Counted from the first letter of the stretch, positions 36,157 through 45,043 are shown. The stretch: 64,000 nucleotides of DNA from Kineosporiaceae bacterium (GCA_016794595.1 JAEUJN010000008.1:300174-364173), one strand, 5' to 3'. Notes: generated by a model not told the origin, from the letters alone. Made by a program: numbers and translations.

Positions 36157-36179
36157 CTCACCCTCTACCCGAGGTTGAG
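36157..36179. promoter_or_regulatory. operator candidate upstream of the merR gene
   Basis: CTCACCCT (36157-36164) and AGGTTGAG (36172-36179) form an inverted repeat with one mismatch and a 7-bp spacer. It lies 60-82 bp before the TTG start at 36097, a plausible place for autoregulation by a MerR dimer. Confidence 0.4.
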
Positions 36180-36310
36180 ACTGGGGACATCGGCAATTCA
36201 CCGGTGGAACTACACGGAGGACGTTTTCCTTCTCGAACGGTAGGCGCCCGCCCCGCGCGGGTCAACGAGCCCACCCCTGCGGGTGACGGCGTGTCGTCGC
36301 GGCGCGTCCG

Positions 36311-36820
36311 TCAGCTCTCCGACGGGCCCGAGCCGCCACCCGACGTCCCGGGCGATCCCTTGTCGAAATCGTCGGCCGAGATGGTGTCCAGGAACTCCCG
36401 GAACTTCTCCACCTCGTCCTCCTCCTCGTCCGGGACGGCGACGCCGCCCTCCTCCAGCACCTCGTCCGCCCCCATGATCCGCGAGCCCGTGCGCAGGGCC
36501 AGGGCGATGGCATCCGAGGACCGCGAGTCCACGACCAGCCCACCGTCGAAGACCAGTTGGGCGTGGAACACGTTGTCCTTGATCGCGACGATGCGGACCT
36601 CCTCCAGCCGCCGGCCCAGGGCCTCGATGACGTCCTTCAGAAGATCATGGGTCAACGGGCGCGGCGGCACGACCCCGTTCTGCGCGAAGGCGATCGCGCT
36701 GGCCTCCGGTCCGGCAACCCAGATCGGCAGGTATCGATCGCCGCCGCGCTCGCGCAGCAAGACGATCGGGTTGTTCGACGGCATCTCGACCCGGACTCCG
36801 ACCACATCCAGCTCTCGCAC
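36311..36820 (-). CDS. bifunctional nuclease family protein (DUF151)
   Basis: This 169-residue protein is the DUF151/BFN-like family, with the conserved core NPIVLLRERGGDRYLPIWVAG, EASAIAF, and SRSSDAIALALR. Plant relatives have DNase and RNase activity; the bacterial role is not settled. A Glu/Asp-rich C-terminal tail follows. It lies between two merR genes as in mycobacteria (Rv1829). Confidence 0.9.
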   Translation of the reverse strand: MRELDVVGVRVEMPSNNPIVLLRERGGDRYLPIWVAGPEASAIAFAQNGVVPPRPLTHDLLKDVIEALGRRLEEVRIVAIKDNVFHAQLVFDGGLVVDSRSSDAIALALRTGSRIMGADEVLEEGGVAVPDEEEDEVEKFREFLDTISADDFDKGSPGTSGGGSGPSES

Positions 36821-36901
36821 ACCTCACCGTACCTCGCGGCCCATCGCAGGGGCGATCGGATCCCACCCCGATCAGGGCAACGGCATCCGCGATCCGTTGG
36901 C

Positions 36902-37624
36902 TCAGCCCAGGCTGCGGTCGATGGCCGCCTCCAGCAGGGCGGCGTGCAGGCGAACAGCCAGGGCCGCCACCTCCCGGGCGGCCTCTTCGGCCTGCCCCGC
37001 CGGGCCCTGCCCGCGCTGCTGGCGCAGCGGGGCGATCACCTGCTCGACCAGCCCCGCCTCCCGATCGGCGGCGGTCCGGAACGGGCGCAGATGGCGTGGC
37101 TCGAGGCCGAAGGAGGCCAGCTCCCGGGCGGTGCGCACGATGGCCAGTGCCGTGAGGTCGTACTGGCCGGTCCGGGGGTCGGCCGCCAGCATCCCGAAGG
37201 ACTCCAGTGCGTCCACCAGCCGCTCGTCCGCTCGGGCGGAGGTGACCAGTTCCTCGCGGGTCAGCCGGGTCGTCCCATTGGCGGACATGGACGAGGAGAA
37301 CCGGTCCGCGGGAGCCACGGCGTCCGGCACCAGGCGCGGGCCGCCGGGCCGCGCCGGGGCCGCCCGCCCGGGTAGCGCGGGCGGGGTGTGACCACGGTCC
37401 ATGGCGGCCAGCTGCTCGCGGATCACGCGCAGCGGCAGGTAGTGGTCACGCTGCACCGACAGCACGTAACGCAGCCGATCGACGTCCGCGTGGGAGAAGC
37501 GGCGATACCCCGACGGCGCCCGGTCGGGCTCGACCAGGCCCTGATCCTCCAGGAAGCGGATCTTGGAGATGGTGACGTCCGGGAACTCGGGGCGCAGCTG
37601 GGCGAGCACCTCCCCGATGCTCAT
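36902..37624 (-). CDS. ftsR: MerR-family regulator FtsR-like (Rv1828 type)
   Basis: This 240-residue protein begins SIGEVLAQLRPEFPDVTISK and continues KIRFLEDQGLVEP and PSGYRRFSHADVDRL, the hallmark of the FtsR/Rv1828 MerR subgroup. The C-terminal half is helical and probably dimerises. In Corynebacterium glutamicum FtsR activates ftsZ. ATG at 37624 is the family start. It stands directly downstream of garA, as in mycobacteria. Confidence 0.88.
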   Translation of the reverse strand: MSIGEVLAQLRPEFPDVTISKIRFLEDQGLVEPDRAPSGYRRFSHADVDRLRYVLSVQRDHYLPLRVIREQLAAMDRGHTPPALPGRAAPARPGGPRLVPDAVAPADRFSSSMSANGTTRLTREELVTSARADERLVDALESFGMLAADPRTGQYDLTALAIVRTARELASFGLEPRHLRPFRTAADREAGLVEQVIAPLRQQRGQGPAGQAEEAAREVAALAVRLHAALLEAAIDRSLG

Positions 37625-37676
37625 CGACGCCCGCTGCGGCCCGCGCCGCCCTAGTGCAGGCTCGGGCACGAGGTGA

Positions 37677-38150
37677 TCACCCCCCCGCGACGGGTCCGCT
37701 GTCCCGCGGGCTGGGGTGGAACACCAGTCGGTACTTGCCGATCTGCACCTCGTCGCCGGGACGCAGGACCACCTCGTCGATGCGGTCCCGCTGCACGTAG
37801 GTGCCGTTGAGGCTGCCGACGTCGCGCACCACGAACTGGTTGCCGCGGCGCACGAACTCGGCATGCTTGCGCGAGACCGTGACGTCGTCCAGGAAGATGT
37901 CGCTCTCCGGACGGCGGCCCGCCGTCGTGCGCTCGGCGTCCAACAGGAAGCGGGCACCGGTGTTCGGGCCACGCTGGACGACGAGCAGGGCCGAGCCGGT
38001 CGGCAGGGCGTCGACGGCGGCCAGGTCCGCACTCGAGGGCGCCCCGGCCGCGACCTCGGGAGCCTCGGCCGGCACGGCGTTGAAGCTGATCGTGGTGTCG
38101 GGACCCATGTCCTCGTTGCGCTCTTCCGGTTCGTCGGGTGGAACCGTCAT
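37677..38150 (-). CDS. garA: FHA-domain protein GarA/OdhI-like
   Basis: This 157-residue protein has an N-terminal regulatory tail with the twin threonine PDTTISF (Thr19/Thr20), equivalent to the PknB/PknG phosphorylation site, and a C-terminal FHA domain (GRRPESDIFLDD, VSRKHAEF, SLNGTYV). In relatives the unphosphorylated form inhibits 2-oxoglutarate dehydrogenase and glutamate dehydrogenase; phosphorylation makes the tail bind its own FHA domain. GGGAGGGG is five bases before ATG 38150. The linker is longer than in mycobacteria. Confidence 0.92.
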   Translation of the reverse strand: MTVPPDEPEERNEDMGPDTTISFNAVPAEAPEVAAGAPSSADLAAVDALPTGSALLVVQRGPNTGARFLLDAERTTAGRRPESDIFLDDVTVSRKHAEFVRRGNQFVVRDVGSLNGTYVQRDRIDEVVLRPGDEVQIGKYRLVFHPSPRDSGPVAGG

Positions 38151-38257
38151 GACAACCCCTCCCTGTGACCGGTCGATCCGCGGTGGTCGAGCCGCAAGCC
38201 TAACCCTCATGGGCAGGTGGAGACAGCCGCCGGCTCCCCCGGCTGCCGGGCGGGTGC

Positions 38258-38638
38258 TCAGCCCAGCTGGGCGGCGTACTCCTCGGCGGTCATCAGGCCC
38301 CCCAGGGGGTCCTCGTCCTCGACGTCGACCTCGACCATCCAGCCCTCGCCGTAGGGATCGGTGTTGACCAGCTCGGGAGCCGAGTCCAGTCCGGCGTTGA
38401 CCGCCACGACCACCCCGGCCACCGGCGAGAGCAGAGGGCTGACGCTCTTGGTGGACTCGATCTCACCGCACTCGGCACCGGCGCTGACCACGTCCCCCTC
38501 GGCGGGCAGTGAGACGAAGACGATGTCCCCCAGGGCCTCCTGCGCGTAGGAGGTGATCCCGATCCGCGCCCGGCGGCCGTCCAGGCGCACCCACTCGTGG
38601 TCGGTGGAGTAGCGCAGGTCCTCGGGGTAGTCCGACAT
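38258..38638 (-). CDS. gcvH: glycine cleavage system H protein
   Basis: This 126-residue lipoyl-domain protein carries the lipoylation lysine in GEIESTKSVS (Lys64) and the family N-terminus YSTDHEWVR. It shuttles the aminomethyl group between P, T and L proteins. GAGAGGA precedes ATG 38638. It is cotranscribed with garA downstream, linking glycine and 2-oxoglutarate metabolism. Confidence 0.95.
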   Translation of the reverse strand: MSDYPEDLRYSTDHEWVRLDGRRARIGITSYAQEALGDIVFVSLPAEGDVVSAGAECGEIESTKSVSPLLSPVAGVVVAVNAGLDSAPELVNTDPYGEGWMVEVDVEDEDPLGGLMTAEEYAAQLG

Positions 38639-38711
38639 CTCGATCCTCTCTCGACGCACCGGACACGCGATGCGACTGACGACGACTCGAACGGGTACCG
38701 CCCGGCAGGCC

Positions 38712-39536
38712 TCAGGGCGTCGCCTGCTCCGCGGGGCGGGCGACACCGGCAGAGGGCACCGGCCGCAGTGCGCTCACTGTAATGGTGGCGCGCTCCTCGA
38801 CCCGGCCGCTCGCCCGCCGGGAATCGAGCGTCTCGAGCGCGCCGCCGGGAATCGCCAGCGCCCGGTGCAGCGAGGCCGCCTCGCCGATGGCGAGCACCAC
38901 GTAGGGCGGACTCACCGGCCGATCCCCGATCAGCAGCCCCTGCCCCTGGGGGTGATCGGTGAACGCCGTCGTGGCCACGATCCGCTCGCCGCCGATCTGC
39001 ATCGCCTCGGCACCGGCACCGCGCAGTTCCTGGACGACGTCCACCATCAACGCGGCGTCCACCGCACCGCTGGGATCCTGGACGGTCAGCTCGATCCCCG
39101 GACCCTGGGCCCGACGGGTACCGGCCAGCACGCCGTACACGTCCAGCTGGTCGCGGGCGACCTTCTCCGCGACGGCGGCGCGGTCGGTCCCGGTGCGCAG
39201 GTCGGCCAGACGGGCATCGAGGTCCCTGGCCTGCTCGTCCAGCCTGTCCGACTCGGCGGTCACCTTCTGCAACAGCGTGATCAGCTCGTCCTGGCGCAGG
39301 GCGCCGATGGTGGATGCCTCGGTCTGGCGGACCTGGGTGACCAGGGCGAAGCCGAGGACGGCGCACAGCAGACCCGCGAGCAGGTGTCCTCGGGAGAACC
39401 CGGGACGCAGCGCCGACCGCAACCGCCGCCGACCGTGGACCGCCCGGTCCGGATGATCGTGGTGATCGCGGTGATCATGATCCCGGTGCACGGCGGACGG
39501 CTCGGGCGGCCCTGGGACGGGCTCGGAGTCGGTCAT
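38712..39536 (-). CDS. DUF881 membrane-anchored protein (second copy)
   Basis: This 274-residue protein has a cytosolic leader, one transmembrane helix (about 50-68), a coiled coil (about 75-115) and a DUF881 domain (about 130-274; GPGIELTVQDPS, ELRGAGAEAMQIGGERIV). The leader contains a His/Asp-rich run, HRDHDHRDHHDH, that could bind metal. DUF881 proteins flank sbp in many actinobacteria and their role is unknown. It starts 3 bp after sbp. Confidence 0.88.
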   Translation of the reverse strand: MTDSEPVPGPPEPSAVHRDHDHRDHHDHPDRAVHGRRRLRSALRPGFSRGHLLAGLLCAVLGFALVTQVRQTEASTIGALRQDELITLLQKVTAESDRLDEQARDLDARLADLRTGTDRAAVAEKVARDQLDVYGVLAGTRRAQGPGIELTVQDPSGAVDAALMVDVVQELRGAGAEAMQIGGERIVATTAFTDHPQGQGLLIGDRPVSPPYVVLAIGEAASLHRALAIPGGALETLDSRRASGRVEERATITVSALRPVPSAGVARPAEQATP

Positions 39537-39539
39537 CGC

Positions 39540-39872
39540 TCAGGCCTTGAACAGGTGCCGGCGGATGGCTGCCGCATTGGAGAAGATCCGGATGCCCAGG
39601 ACCACCACCACCCCGGTGGCCAGCTGCGACCCCACTCCCAGCTGGTCACCGAGATAGACCATCAGGGCAGCCACCACGATGTTCGACAGGAACGAGACCA
39701 CGAACACCCGGTCGTCGAAGATGCCGTCGAGCACGGCGCGCAGCCCGCCCAGGACGGCGTCCAGGGCGGCGACCACCGCGATCGGCAGGTAGGGCTGCAT
39801 CCACCCGGGCACGGTCGGCTCGATCACCAGCCCGGCGATGACGCCGATCACCAATCCCAGGACGGCGATCAC
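39540..39872 (-). CDS. sbp: small basic protein family (DUF1290)
   Basis: This 110-residue protein has three hydrophobic helices and the family features VIGVIAGLVIEPTVP and ALDAVLGGLRA. It is conserved next to division genes in Gram-positive bacteria. GTG at 39872 overlaps the upstream DUF881 stop (GTGA). Function is not established. Confidence 0.92.
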   Translation of the reverse strand: MIAVLGLVIGVIAGLVIEPTVPGWMQPYLPIAVVAALDAVLGGLRAVLDGIFDDRVFVVSFLSNIVVAALMVYLGDQLGVGSQLATGVVVVLGIRIFSNAAAIRRHLFKA

Positions 39873-40687
39873 GGGACCTCCCTGACGGGTCGGGCGTGGT
39901 GGAGCCGGAAGGTGCTCGCCGATCCGGGCAGGTCAACTCGCGCGCGGGGGCTGATCCGTGACCGGATCCCGTCCGCGGTCAGCAGGTCGAGATAGCGACC
40001 GGCGATTCCCTCCGCCAGGTGGGTACGCAGGCGGTCGGGCTCGCCCAGGGCTGCGATCTCGTACGGCGGCAGTTGCGGCTGGAGGTCGACCAGGATGGCC
40101 TGACCCGCCGAGCGGATCGCCGACAGGGAGGTCAGCCGGCTGCCGTTGATCGCGATCGCCTCGGCCCCGGCGGCCCACAGCCCGTTCACCACGAGCTGGA
40201 GGTCGCGATCGGTGACCCGCCCCCGGCGGGCGGGTACGGAGTCGGCGTCCGGTTGCCCGCCGGCCGGCACGGGTGCGTCCTCCAGGACCACCTGCAGACC
40301 CGGTCCGGTGACCGCCAGCTCACCGGTGAGCCGGCCGAGGCCGGCCACCTCGTCGGCCAGGGCCCGGCCACCCGCGCCGGTGAGGGCCTGGTCCTGGAGC
40401 TCGGCGATCCGGCGCCGGGTGGTGTCGTTGGATGTCCGGGTGCCCTCCACGTGCGCGATGCGCTCGGTGAGCTCGGCCTCCACCAGCCGGCGGGCCTGCA
40501 CGGCCTCGGGGGCAGGGCGGCGCAGGTGGTTCACGGCGACCACGGCACTCAGCCCACACAGCACGGCGGCCAGCGCGGTCACTGCCCGGGAGGTGGCACC
40601 GAGGCGGTGTCCGTGGGCACGCCGCGAGGCGGCGGTGGCGTAGCCGGGTTCCAGAGGATGGGTCATCAGGCGAGCGAGCAGGCTCAT
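39869..40687 (-). CDS. DUF881 membrane-anchored protein (first copy)
   Basis: This 272-residue protein has a transmembrane helix (about 35-52), a coiled coil and a DUF881 domain (GPGLQVVLEDAPV, GLWAAGAEAIAINGSRL). ATG at 40687 is one start; GTG at 40744, which overlaps the pgsA-like stop, would add 19 residues and full coupling. It is a paralogue of the gene at 38712. Both copies flank sbp, suggesting a small membrane assembly. Confidence 0.86.
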   Translation of the reverse strand: MSLLARLMTHPLEPGYATAASRRAHGHRLGATSRAVTALAAVLCGLSAVVAVNHLRRPAPEAVQARRLVEAELTERIAHVEGTRTSNDTTRRRIAELQDQALTGAGGRALADEVAGLGRLTGELAVTGPGLQVVLEDAPVPAGGQPDADSVPARRGRVTDRDLQLVVNGLWAAGAEAIAINGSRLTSLSAIRSAGQAILVDLQPQLPPYEIAALGEPDRLRTHLAEGIAGRYLDLLTADGIRSRISPRARVDLPGSASTFRLHHARPVREVP

Positions 40688-40740
40688 CGACGCATCCGGC
40701 CGGCTCGGCGCCCTGGTCGGGCTCGGCGCTCCGGGGACAC

Positions 40741-41334
40741 TCACCGCGGTTGCCCCCGGTGCAGGTCCACCACCTGGCGCAGGTAGAGCCAGCCCACCCA
40801 CCAGTACAGGACCAGCCCCCACCAGGCGAACGCCCAGCCCACCGGGCGGGCGATGACGGCGGCGGACTCACTCGCCTCGGCCAGCAGGAGCACGGGGAAG
40901 GCGTAGAGCAGGCAGAAGGTGGCGGCCTTGCCCAGCAGGTGCACCGGGAGCGGCCCGTACCCCAGCCGGGCCAGCACCGGGATGGTGGCGGCCAGGACGA
41001 CGTCCCGGGCCACCAGCACGATCACCAGCCACCACGGGATGACATCCCGCCAGGCCAGAGCGACGACCGTTGAGACGATGTAGAGTCGATCGGCGAACGG
41101 GTCCAGCAGTTGCCCCACCCGGGAGACCTGCCCCCACCGGCGGGCCAGCGCGCCGTCCAGGTAATCGGAGATCCCGCTGACGGCCAGGACGGTCACGGCC
41201 AGCCCGTAGCGGTGATCGACGATCAGCCAGAAGAAGATCGGGACCAGGATCAGGCGCAGGGCACTGAGTGCGTTCGGCAGGGTCAGCACGCGATCGCTGA
41301 CGCCGTTCGGCCTCCTGCCGTCGTGCACCGCCAC
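40741..41334 (-). CDS. pgsA: CDP-alcohol phosphatidyltransferase (PgsA-like)
   Basis: This 197-residue membrane protein has the CDP-alcohol phosphotransferase motif DYLDGALARRWGQ followed by GQLLDPFADRLY, that is DGxxAR...GxxxDxxxD. It would transfer a phosphatidyl group from CDP-diacylglycerol to glycerol-3-phosphate, inositol phosphate or a phospholipid. In this synteny the mycobacterial gene is pgsA2. The start is GTG 41334 or 41328, neither with a strong ribosome site. Confidence 0.86.
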   Translation of the reverse strand: MAVHDGRRPNGVSDRVLTLPNALSALRLILVPIFFWLIVDHRYGLAVTVLAVSGISDYLDGALARRWGQVSRVGQLLDPFADRLYIVSTVVALAWRDVIPWWLVIVLVARDVVLAATIPVLARLGYGPLPVHLLGKAATFCLLYAFPVLLLAEASESAAVIARPVGWAFAWWGLVLYWWVGWLYLRQVVDLHRGQPR

Positions 41335-41467
41335 TGCGACAGCGTATCGGCCGGCGTCTCGGCGCGGTCGCACCTCGGGCTCTCGCCGTCCCGCGCCGGT
41401 CCCGGCGCAGGTCACGTGGGCGGAAGGCCGGGTGGGCCGAGGGCCGGCTCGAGGTGTCGGGCATGCC

Positions 41468-41499
41468 GGAGGCCGGCGCCGCCATCGGCGCCGGCCTCC
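41468..41499 (-). terminator. 14-bp perfect hairpin after the PRC-barrel gene
   Basis: GGAGGCCGGCGCCG (41468-41481) and CGGCGCCGGCCTCC (41486-41499) pair perfectly around a CCAT loop. It lies downstream of the PRC-barrel gene and upstream of pgsA on the minus strand, and should insulate the conserved block from the stress island. Between it and the gene end (41520-41570) lie imperfect direct repeats of CACCGGYGACTCACCG. Confidence 0.8.
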
Positions 41500-41562
41500 G
41501 TTCGACCTCGGGTACGCGACTCGCCACCGGTGACTCACCGCCGGCGAATCACCACCGGCGAC

Positions 41563-41913
41563 TCACCGCATGGGACCCAGGGGGCCGTAGTAGGACCCCA
41601 GGGTGTTCAGGTAGTCCGGGTCGCGCTCGGTGGTGGTGTCGAACTCCGGGGAGTCCTTGATCTGCTGCTTGGTCAGGTCGACCCACACCTTGCGGCCGGG
41701 CTCGTCCACCTCGCGCACCAGCCCGGCGGGGATCACGACCTTGCGGCCGAAGATCCACTTTCCGGTGTCCACGACCAGGTGAGCCGCGTCCACTGCCGTC
41801 GTGGCCTCATCGACCGTGCCGATGCTGCCGTCGCGGGCCTCGACCTGGTAATCGACCAGGTCCAGTCCCCCGGGCGTGACGGTACGCGGGTAGTTCCACA
41901 ACGAGTTGTCCAC
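41563..41913 (-). CDS. PRC-barrel domain protein
   Basis: This 116-residue soluble protein is a single PRC-barrel (LDLVDYQVEARDGSIGTVDE, then LVVDTGKWIFGRKVVIPAG). Such proteins in actinobacteria are often among general-stress genes. A very good SigB/SigF-type promoter lies 47 bp upstream, and a strong terminator follows. The molecular partner is unknown. Confidence 0.85.
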   Translation of the reverse strand: MDNSLWNYPRTVTPGGLDLVDYQVEARDGSIGTVDEATTAVDAAHLVVDTGKWIFGRKVVIPAGLVREVDEPGRKVWVDLTKQQIKDSPEFDTTTERDPDYLNTLGSYYGPLGPMR

Positions 41914-41959
41914 TGATGCTCTCCGATCTGGTTGTCGGTTACTGGCGACCCCGTTCGGC

Positions 41960-41983
41960 TACCCACCCCGGCCGAGGGCAAAC
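41960..41983 (-). promoter_or_regulatory. SigB/SigF-type promoter for the PRC-barrel gene
   Basis: On the minus strand GTTT (41983-41980) is followed after exactly 15 bases by GGGTA (41964-41960). This matches the actinobacterial SigF/SigB consensus GTTT-N15-17-GGGTA. The leader would be about 40 nt. Confidence 0.7.
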
Positions 41984-42040
41984 CCGCCGACCGCTCGGAT
42001 TCGCCACCGCGGGCGGCGGGACGCCGGGGCCTCACAGCAC

Positions 42041-42889
42041 TCACAGCACCGGGCGGCCCCCGGTGACCGCGACCCGCGCTCCGGAGATGTAGCTGCCGTC
42101 GTCCGAGGCGAGCAGCACGTAGACCGGGGCGAGCTCAGCGGGCTGCCCCGCGCGGCCGAGCGGGGTGTCGCGGCCGAAGCTCTCGACCTTCTCCGGGGGC
42201 ATGGTGGACGGGATCAGCGGCGTCCAGATCGGGCCGGGCGCCACGGAGTTGACCCGGATCCCGCGCGGGCCGAGCAACTGGGCCAGGCTCGCGCACAGGT
42301 TGGCGATCGCTGCCTTGGTCGCGGCGTACGGGGCCAGGGTCGGGGACGGGCTGTCGGAGTTGACCGAGGAGCTGCCGATGATCGAGGAGCCCTTGGGCAT
42401 GTGCGGGAGCGCTGCCTTCACCAGGTGGAACATCGCCGAGACGTTGACGTCCCAGGTGTGTTGCCACTCCTCGTCCGAGATCTCCTCCAGGGTGGGGTGG
42501 TTCATCTGGAAGGCGGCGTTGGAGACCAGGACGTCGATCTGGCCGAACTCCGACACCGCCCTGCCGATCACCTCGCGGCAGTGCCCGGGTTCGGCCAGGT
42601 CGCCGGCCACCAGGATGGCGCGGCGTCCGGCCTGCTCGACCAGGGCCGCGGTGTCGTGCGCGTCAGCCTCCTCGCCCGCTTCGCCGAGGTAGGAGATCAC
42701 CACGTCGGCGCCCTCGCGTGCGAAGGCGATGGCCACCGCCCGGCCGATCCCGCTGTCGCCCCCGGTGATCACGGCAGTCTTGCCGGTCAGCCTGCCGCTG
42801 CCCCGGTAACTCTGTTCACCGCAGTCCGGCACCGGGCTCATCTCGCTCTGGGCACCGGGTACCTGCTGTTGCTGCGCGGGCTGGGTCAT
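42041..42889 (-). CDS. short-chain dehydrogenase/reductase, YghA/GSP39-like
   Basis: This 282-residue SDR has a 36-residue leader, the cofactor loop TGGDSGIGRAVA, the NAAF structural motif and the catalytic SSSVN...YAATK set. The extended N-terminus and sequence resemble the general stress protein 39/YghA group. It uses NAD(P)H on unknown carbonyl substrates. A SigB-type promoter lies 67 bp upstream, divergent from ctaD. Confidence 0.88.
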   Translation of the reverse strand: MTQPAQQQQVPGAQSEMSPVPDCGEQSYRGSGRLTGKTAVITGGDSGIGRAVAIAFAREGADVVISYLGEAGEEADAHDTAALVEQAGRRAILVAGDLAEPGHCREVIGRAVSEFGQIDVLVSNAAFQMNHPTLEEISDEEWQHTWDVNVSAMFHLVKAALPHMPKGSSIIGSSSVNSDSPSPTLAPYAATKAAIANLCASLAQLLGPRGIRVNSVAPGPIWTPLIPSTMPPEKVESFGRDTPLGRAGQPAELAPVYVLLASDDGSYISGARVAVTGGRPVL

Positions 42890-42955
42890 TGTTCCTCCGA
42901 GTGGTCGTGGCGTCCTGCCTGCGGCCGAGCAGACGGCGCGCCGGTCGGAGGGGAC

Positions 42956-42979
42956 TTCCCGCGGGGCACGCCGGCAAAC
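42956..42979 (-). promoter_or_regulatory. SigB/SigF-type promoter for the SDR gene
   Basis: The minus strand has GTTT (42979-42976), 15 bases, and GGGAA (42960-42956). The leader would be about 60 nt to ATG 42889. Confidence 0.6.
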
Positions 42980-43070
42980 CCGCGGGTCGGCGTCCCCACC
43001 CGCTGATCGGCCGCCACCGGTCCGGGTTCTGCGGCGCTGACGCCGCCCGGCGGCGTCCCCGGGAGAGCGG

Positions 43071-43094
43071 GTTTGACCTTCGGGAGAGCGGGTA
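43071..43094 (+). promoter_or_regulatory. SigB/SigF-type promoter for ctaD
   Basis: GTTT (43071-43074), 15 bases, GGGTA (43090-43094) form a full-consensus promoter with a leader of about 46 nt. The region also holds a 12-base direct repeat GGGAGAGCGGGT at 43061-43072 and 43082-43093 (21-bp period), the second copy overlapping the -10 box. Confidence 0.7.
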
Positions 43095-43146
43095 GTGGCA
43101 GCGGCCGCAGCGTCGAGATCCCTGCTGCCCGAGCCGAGGAGCCCGC

Positions 43147-44949
43147 ATGACCATCGTCAGGCCCGACTCGACCGCACAGCACCCCCCCACGCAGGGCTCA
43201 CCGCCGCCGCCCGCTCCCGACCTGCAACCGTCCATGCGACAGCGCCGCACGGGCTGGGTGATGGTGCTCTGGTCCACCGACCACAAGGTGGTCGGGATGC
43301 TGTACCTGTACACCGCCCTGGCGTTCTTCCTGCTGGCCGGCGTCCTGGCCCTGCTGGTGCGGCTCGAGCTCGCCTCGCCCGGCGTGCAGCTCGTGGAGTC
43401 CAAGAACCAGTACAACCAGTTCGTCACGATGCACGGGACCCTGATGCTGCTGCAGTTCGCCACCCCGATGTTCGCCGCGTTCGCCAATCTGCTGGTGCCG
43501 GTGCAGATCGGGGCACCGGACGTGGCCTTCCCGCGGCTGAACATGCTCTCGTACTGGCTGTTCCTGTTCGGCAGCCTGGTGGTGGTCTCGGGCCTGCTGC
43601 TGCCGGACGGCTCGGCGGCGTTCGGCTGGACCGCTTACGCCCCGCTGTCCGACAGCACCTACTCGCCCGGCCTGGGCGGCAGCCTGTGGGTGGTCGGCCT
43701 GGCCATGGGCGGCTTCTCCACCATCCTGGGCGCGGTCAACTTCCTGACCACGATCATCTGCATGCGGGCGCCGGGGATGACCATGTTCCGGCTCTCGCTG
43801 TTCTGCTGGAACATCGTGATCACCAGCCTGTTGGTGATCATTGCCTTCCCCCTGCTGGCCGCGGCTCTCTTCGGCCTGGCGGCGGATCGGATCCTCGGCG
43901 CCCAGCTGTTCTCCCCCGAGAGCGGCGGACCGATGCTGTGGCAACACCTGTTCTGGTTCTTCGGCCATCCCGAGGTCTACATCGTCGCCCTGCCGTTCTT
44001 CGGCATCATCAGCGAGATCATCCCGGTGTTCAGCCGCAAGCCCCTCTTCGGCTACCGGGGCATGGTCTACGCCACCCTGGTCATCGGCGCTCTCTCCGTG
44101 GCGGTTTGGGCCCACCACATGTACGCCACCGGCCAGGTCTCACTGCCGTTCTTCGCCCTGGCCACCATGCTGATCGCGGTACCCACCGGGATCAAGTTCT
44201 TCAACTGGGTCGGCACGATGTGGCGCGGATCGCTGACCTTCGAGACCCCGATGCTCTGGGCGCTGGGCTTCCTGGCGACCTTCCTGTTCGGGGGACTCAC
44301 CGGCATCATCCTGGCGATGCCCCCGCTCGACTGGCACGTGCACGACACCTATTTCGTGGTGGCCCACTTCCACTACGTGCTGTTCGGCACCGTGGTCTTC
44401 GCCACCTTCGGGGGCTTCTACTTCTGGTGGCCCAAGTGGACCGGTCGGATGCTGGACGAACGGCTGGGCAGGTGGCACTTCTGGACGACGTTCCTCGGCT
44501 TCCAGGTCACGTTCCTGGTGCAGCACTGGCTCGGCGTGGAGGGCATGCCGCGCCGCTACGCCGACTACCTGCCCACCGAGGGCTTGCAGACCTACAACGT
44601 GATCTCGACCATCGGCTCCCTGGTGCTCGCCGTCTCGATGATGATCTTCCTGACGAATCTGCTCAGGACCGTGAGCAGCCCGGTGCTCGACCTGCCCGAC
44701 GACCCCTGGGGCAACGGCAGATCGCTGGAGTGGGCGACCTCCTGCCCCGTCCCTCGGCACAACTTCGCCGAGCTGCCCCGGATCCGTTCCGAATCACCGG
44801 CTTTCGACCTCCACCATCCCGAGGCGATCCACGCCGAGGTGGTCGCGCCGCGGGGTACCGGTGAGAAGCCGCCCACCGGCGACCCGACACTGCTGACGGA
44901 TGTCCTCGGGGACGCCGAGCGCCGGGACGACCAGTACGGACCCGGGTGA
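43147..44949 (+). CDS. ctaD: cytochrome c oxidase subunit I (aa3-type), orphan copy
   Basis: This 600-residue protein has twelve membrane helices and all haem/copper ligands: His96 (TMHGTLML), His274 and Tyr278 (GHPEVYIV), His323/His324 (HHMY), and His407/His409 (HFHY). It is the catalytic subunit that reduces oxygen and pumps protons. Subunits II and III are not nearby, so it is an orphan or second copy. The leader (about 40 residues) is Pro-rich. GAGGAG precedes the ATG. A stress-type promoter upstream suggests expression under stress rather than routine respiration. Confidence 0.94.
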   Translation: MTIVRPDSTAQHPPTQGSPPPPAPDLQPSMRQRRTGWVMVLWSTDHKVVGMLYLYTALAFFLLAGVLALLVRLELASPGVQLVESKNQYNQFVTMHGTLMLLQFATPMFAAFANLLVPVQIGAPDVAFPRLNMLSYWLFLFGSLVVVSGLLLPDGSAAFGWTAYAPLSDSTYSPGLGGSLWVVGLAMGGFSTILGAVNFLTTIICMRAPGMTMFRLSLFCWNIVITSLLVIIAFPLLAAALFGLAADRILGAQLFSPESGGPMLWQHLFWFFGHPEVYIVALPFFGIISEIIPVFSRKPLFGYRGMVYATLVIGALSVAVWAHHMYATGQVSLPFFALATMLIAVPTGIKFFNWVGTMWRGSLTFETPMLWALGFLATFLFGGLTGIILAMPPLDWHVHDTYFVVAHFHYVLFGTVVFATFGGFYFWWPKWTGRMLDERLGRWHFWTTFLGFQVTFLVQHWLGVEGMPRRYADYLPTEGLQTYNVISTIGSLVLAVSMMIFLTNLLRTVSSPVLDLPDDPWGNGRSLEWATSCPVPRHNFAELPRIRSESPAFDLHHPEAIHAEVVAPRGTGEKPPTGDPTLLTDVLGDAERRDDQYGPG

Positions 44950-44976
44950 GCCCCACGCCCCCCGGGGTGGGCTCAC
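44946..44976 (+). terminator. hairpin at the ctaD stop codon
   Basis: GTGAGCCC (44946-44953) pairs with GGGCTCAC (44969-44976), followed after a one-base bulge by two more pairs. The stem includes the ctaD stop codon. The rest of the 347-bp gap to the sigma gene holds a weak SigB-type promoter and no gene that I can support. Confidence 0.6.
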
Positions 44977-45018
44977 CGGTTGAACCGGGTTGCCGGCATC
45001 TGGGGATGCCCGGCTGCG

Positions 45019-45043
45019 GTTGCCCGGGGTGGACCGCGGGCAT
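45019..45043 (+). promoter_or_regulatory. weak SigB-type promoter candidate before the sigma gene
   Basis: GTTG (45019-45022), 15 bases, then GGGCAT (45038-45043) resemble the stress promoters around it but with two departures from consensus. The leader would be about 250 nt, so autoregulation from here is only a possibility. Confidence 0.3.

Noticed and set aside
41520..41570. CRISPR-like short repeats
   Set aside because: Only two imperfect copies of a 16-base unit, no regular spacers and no cas genes.
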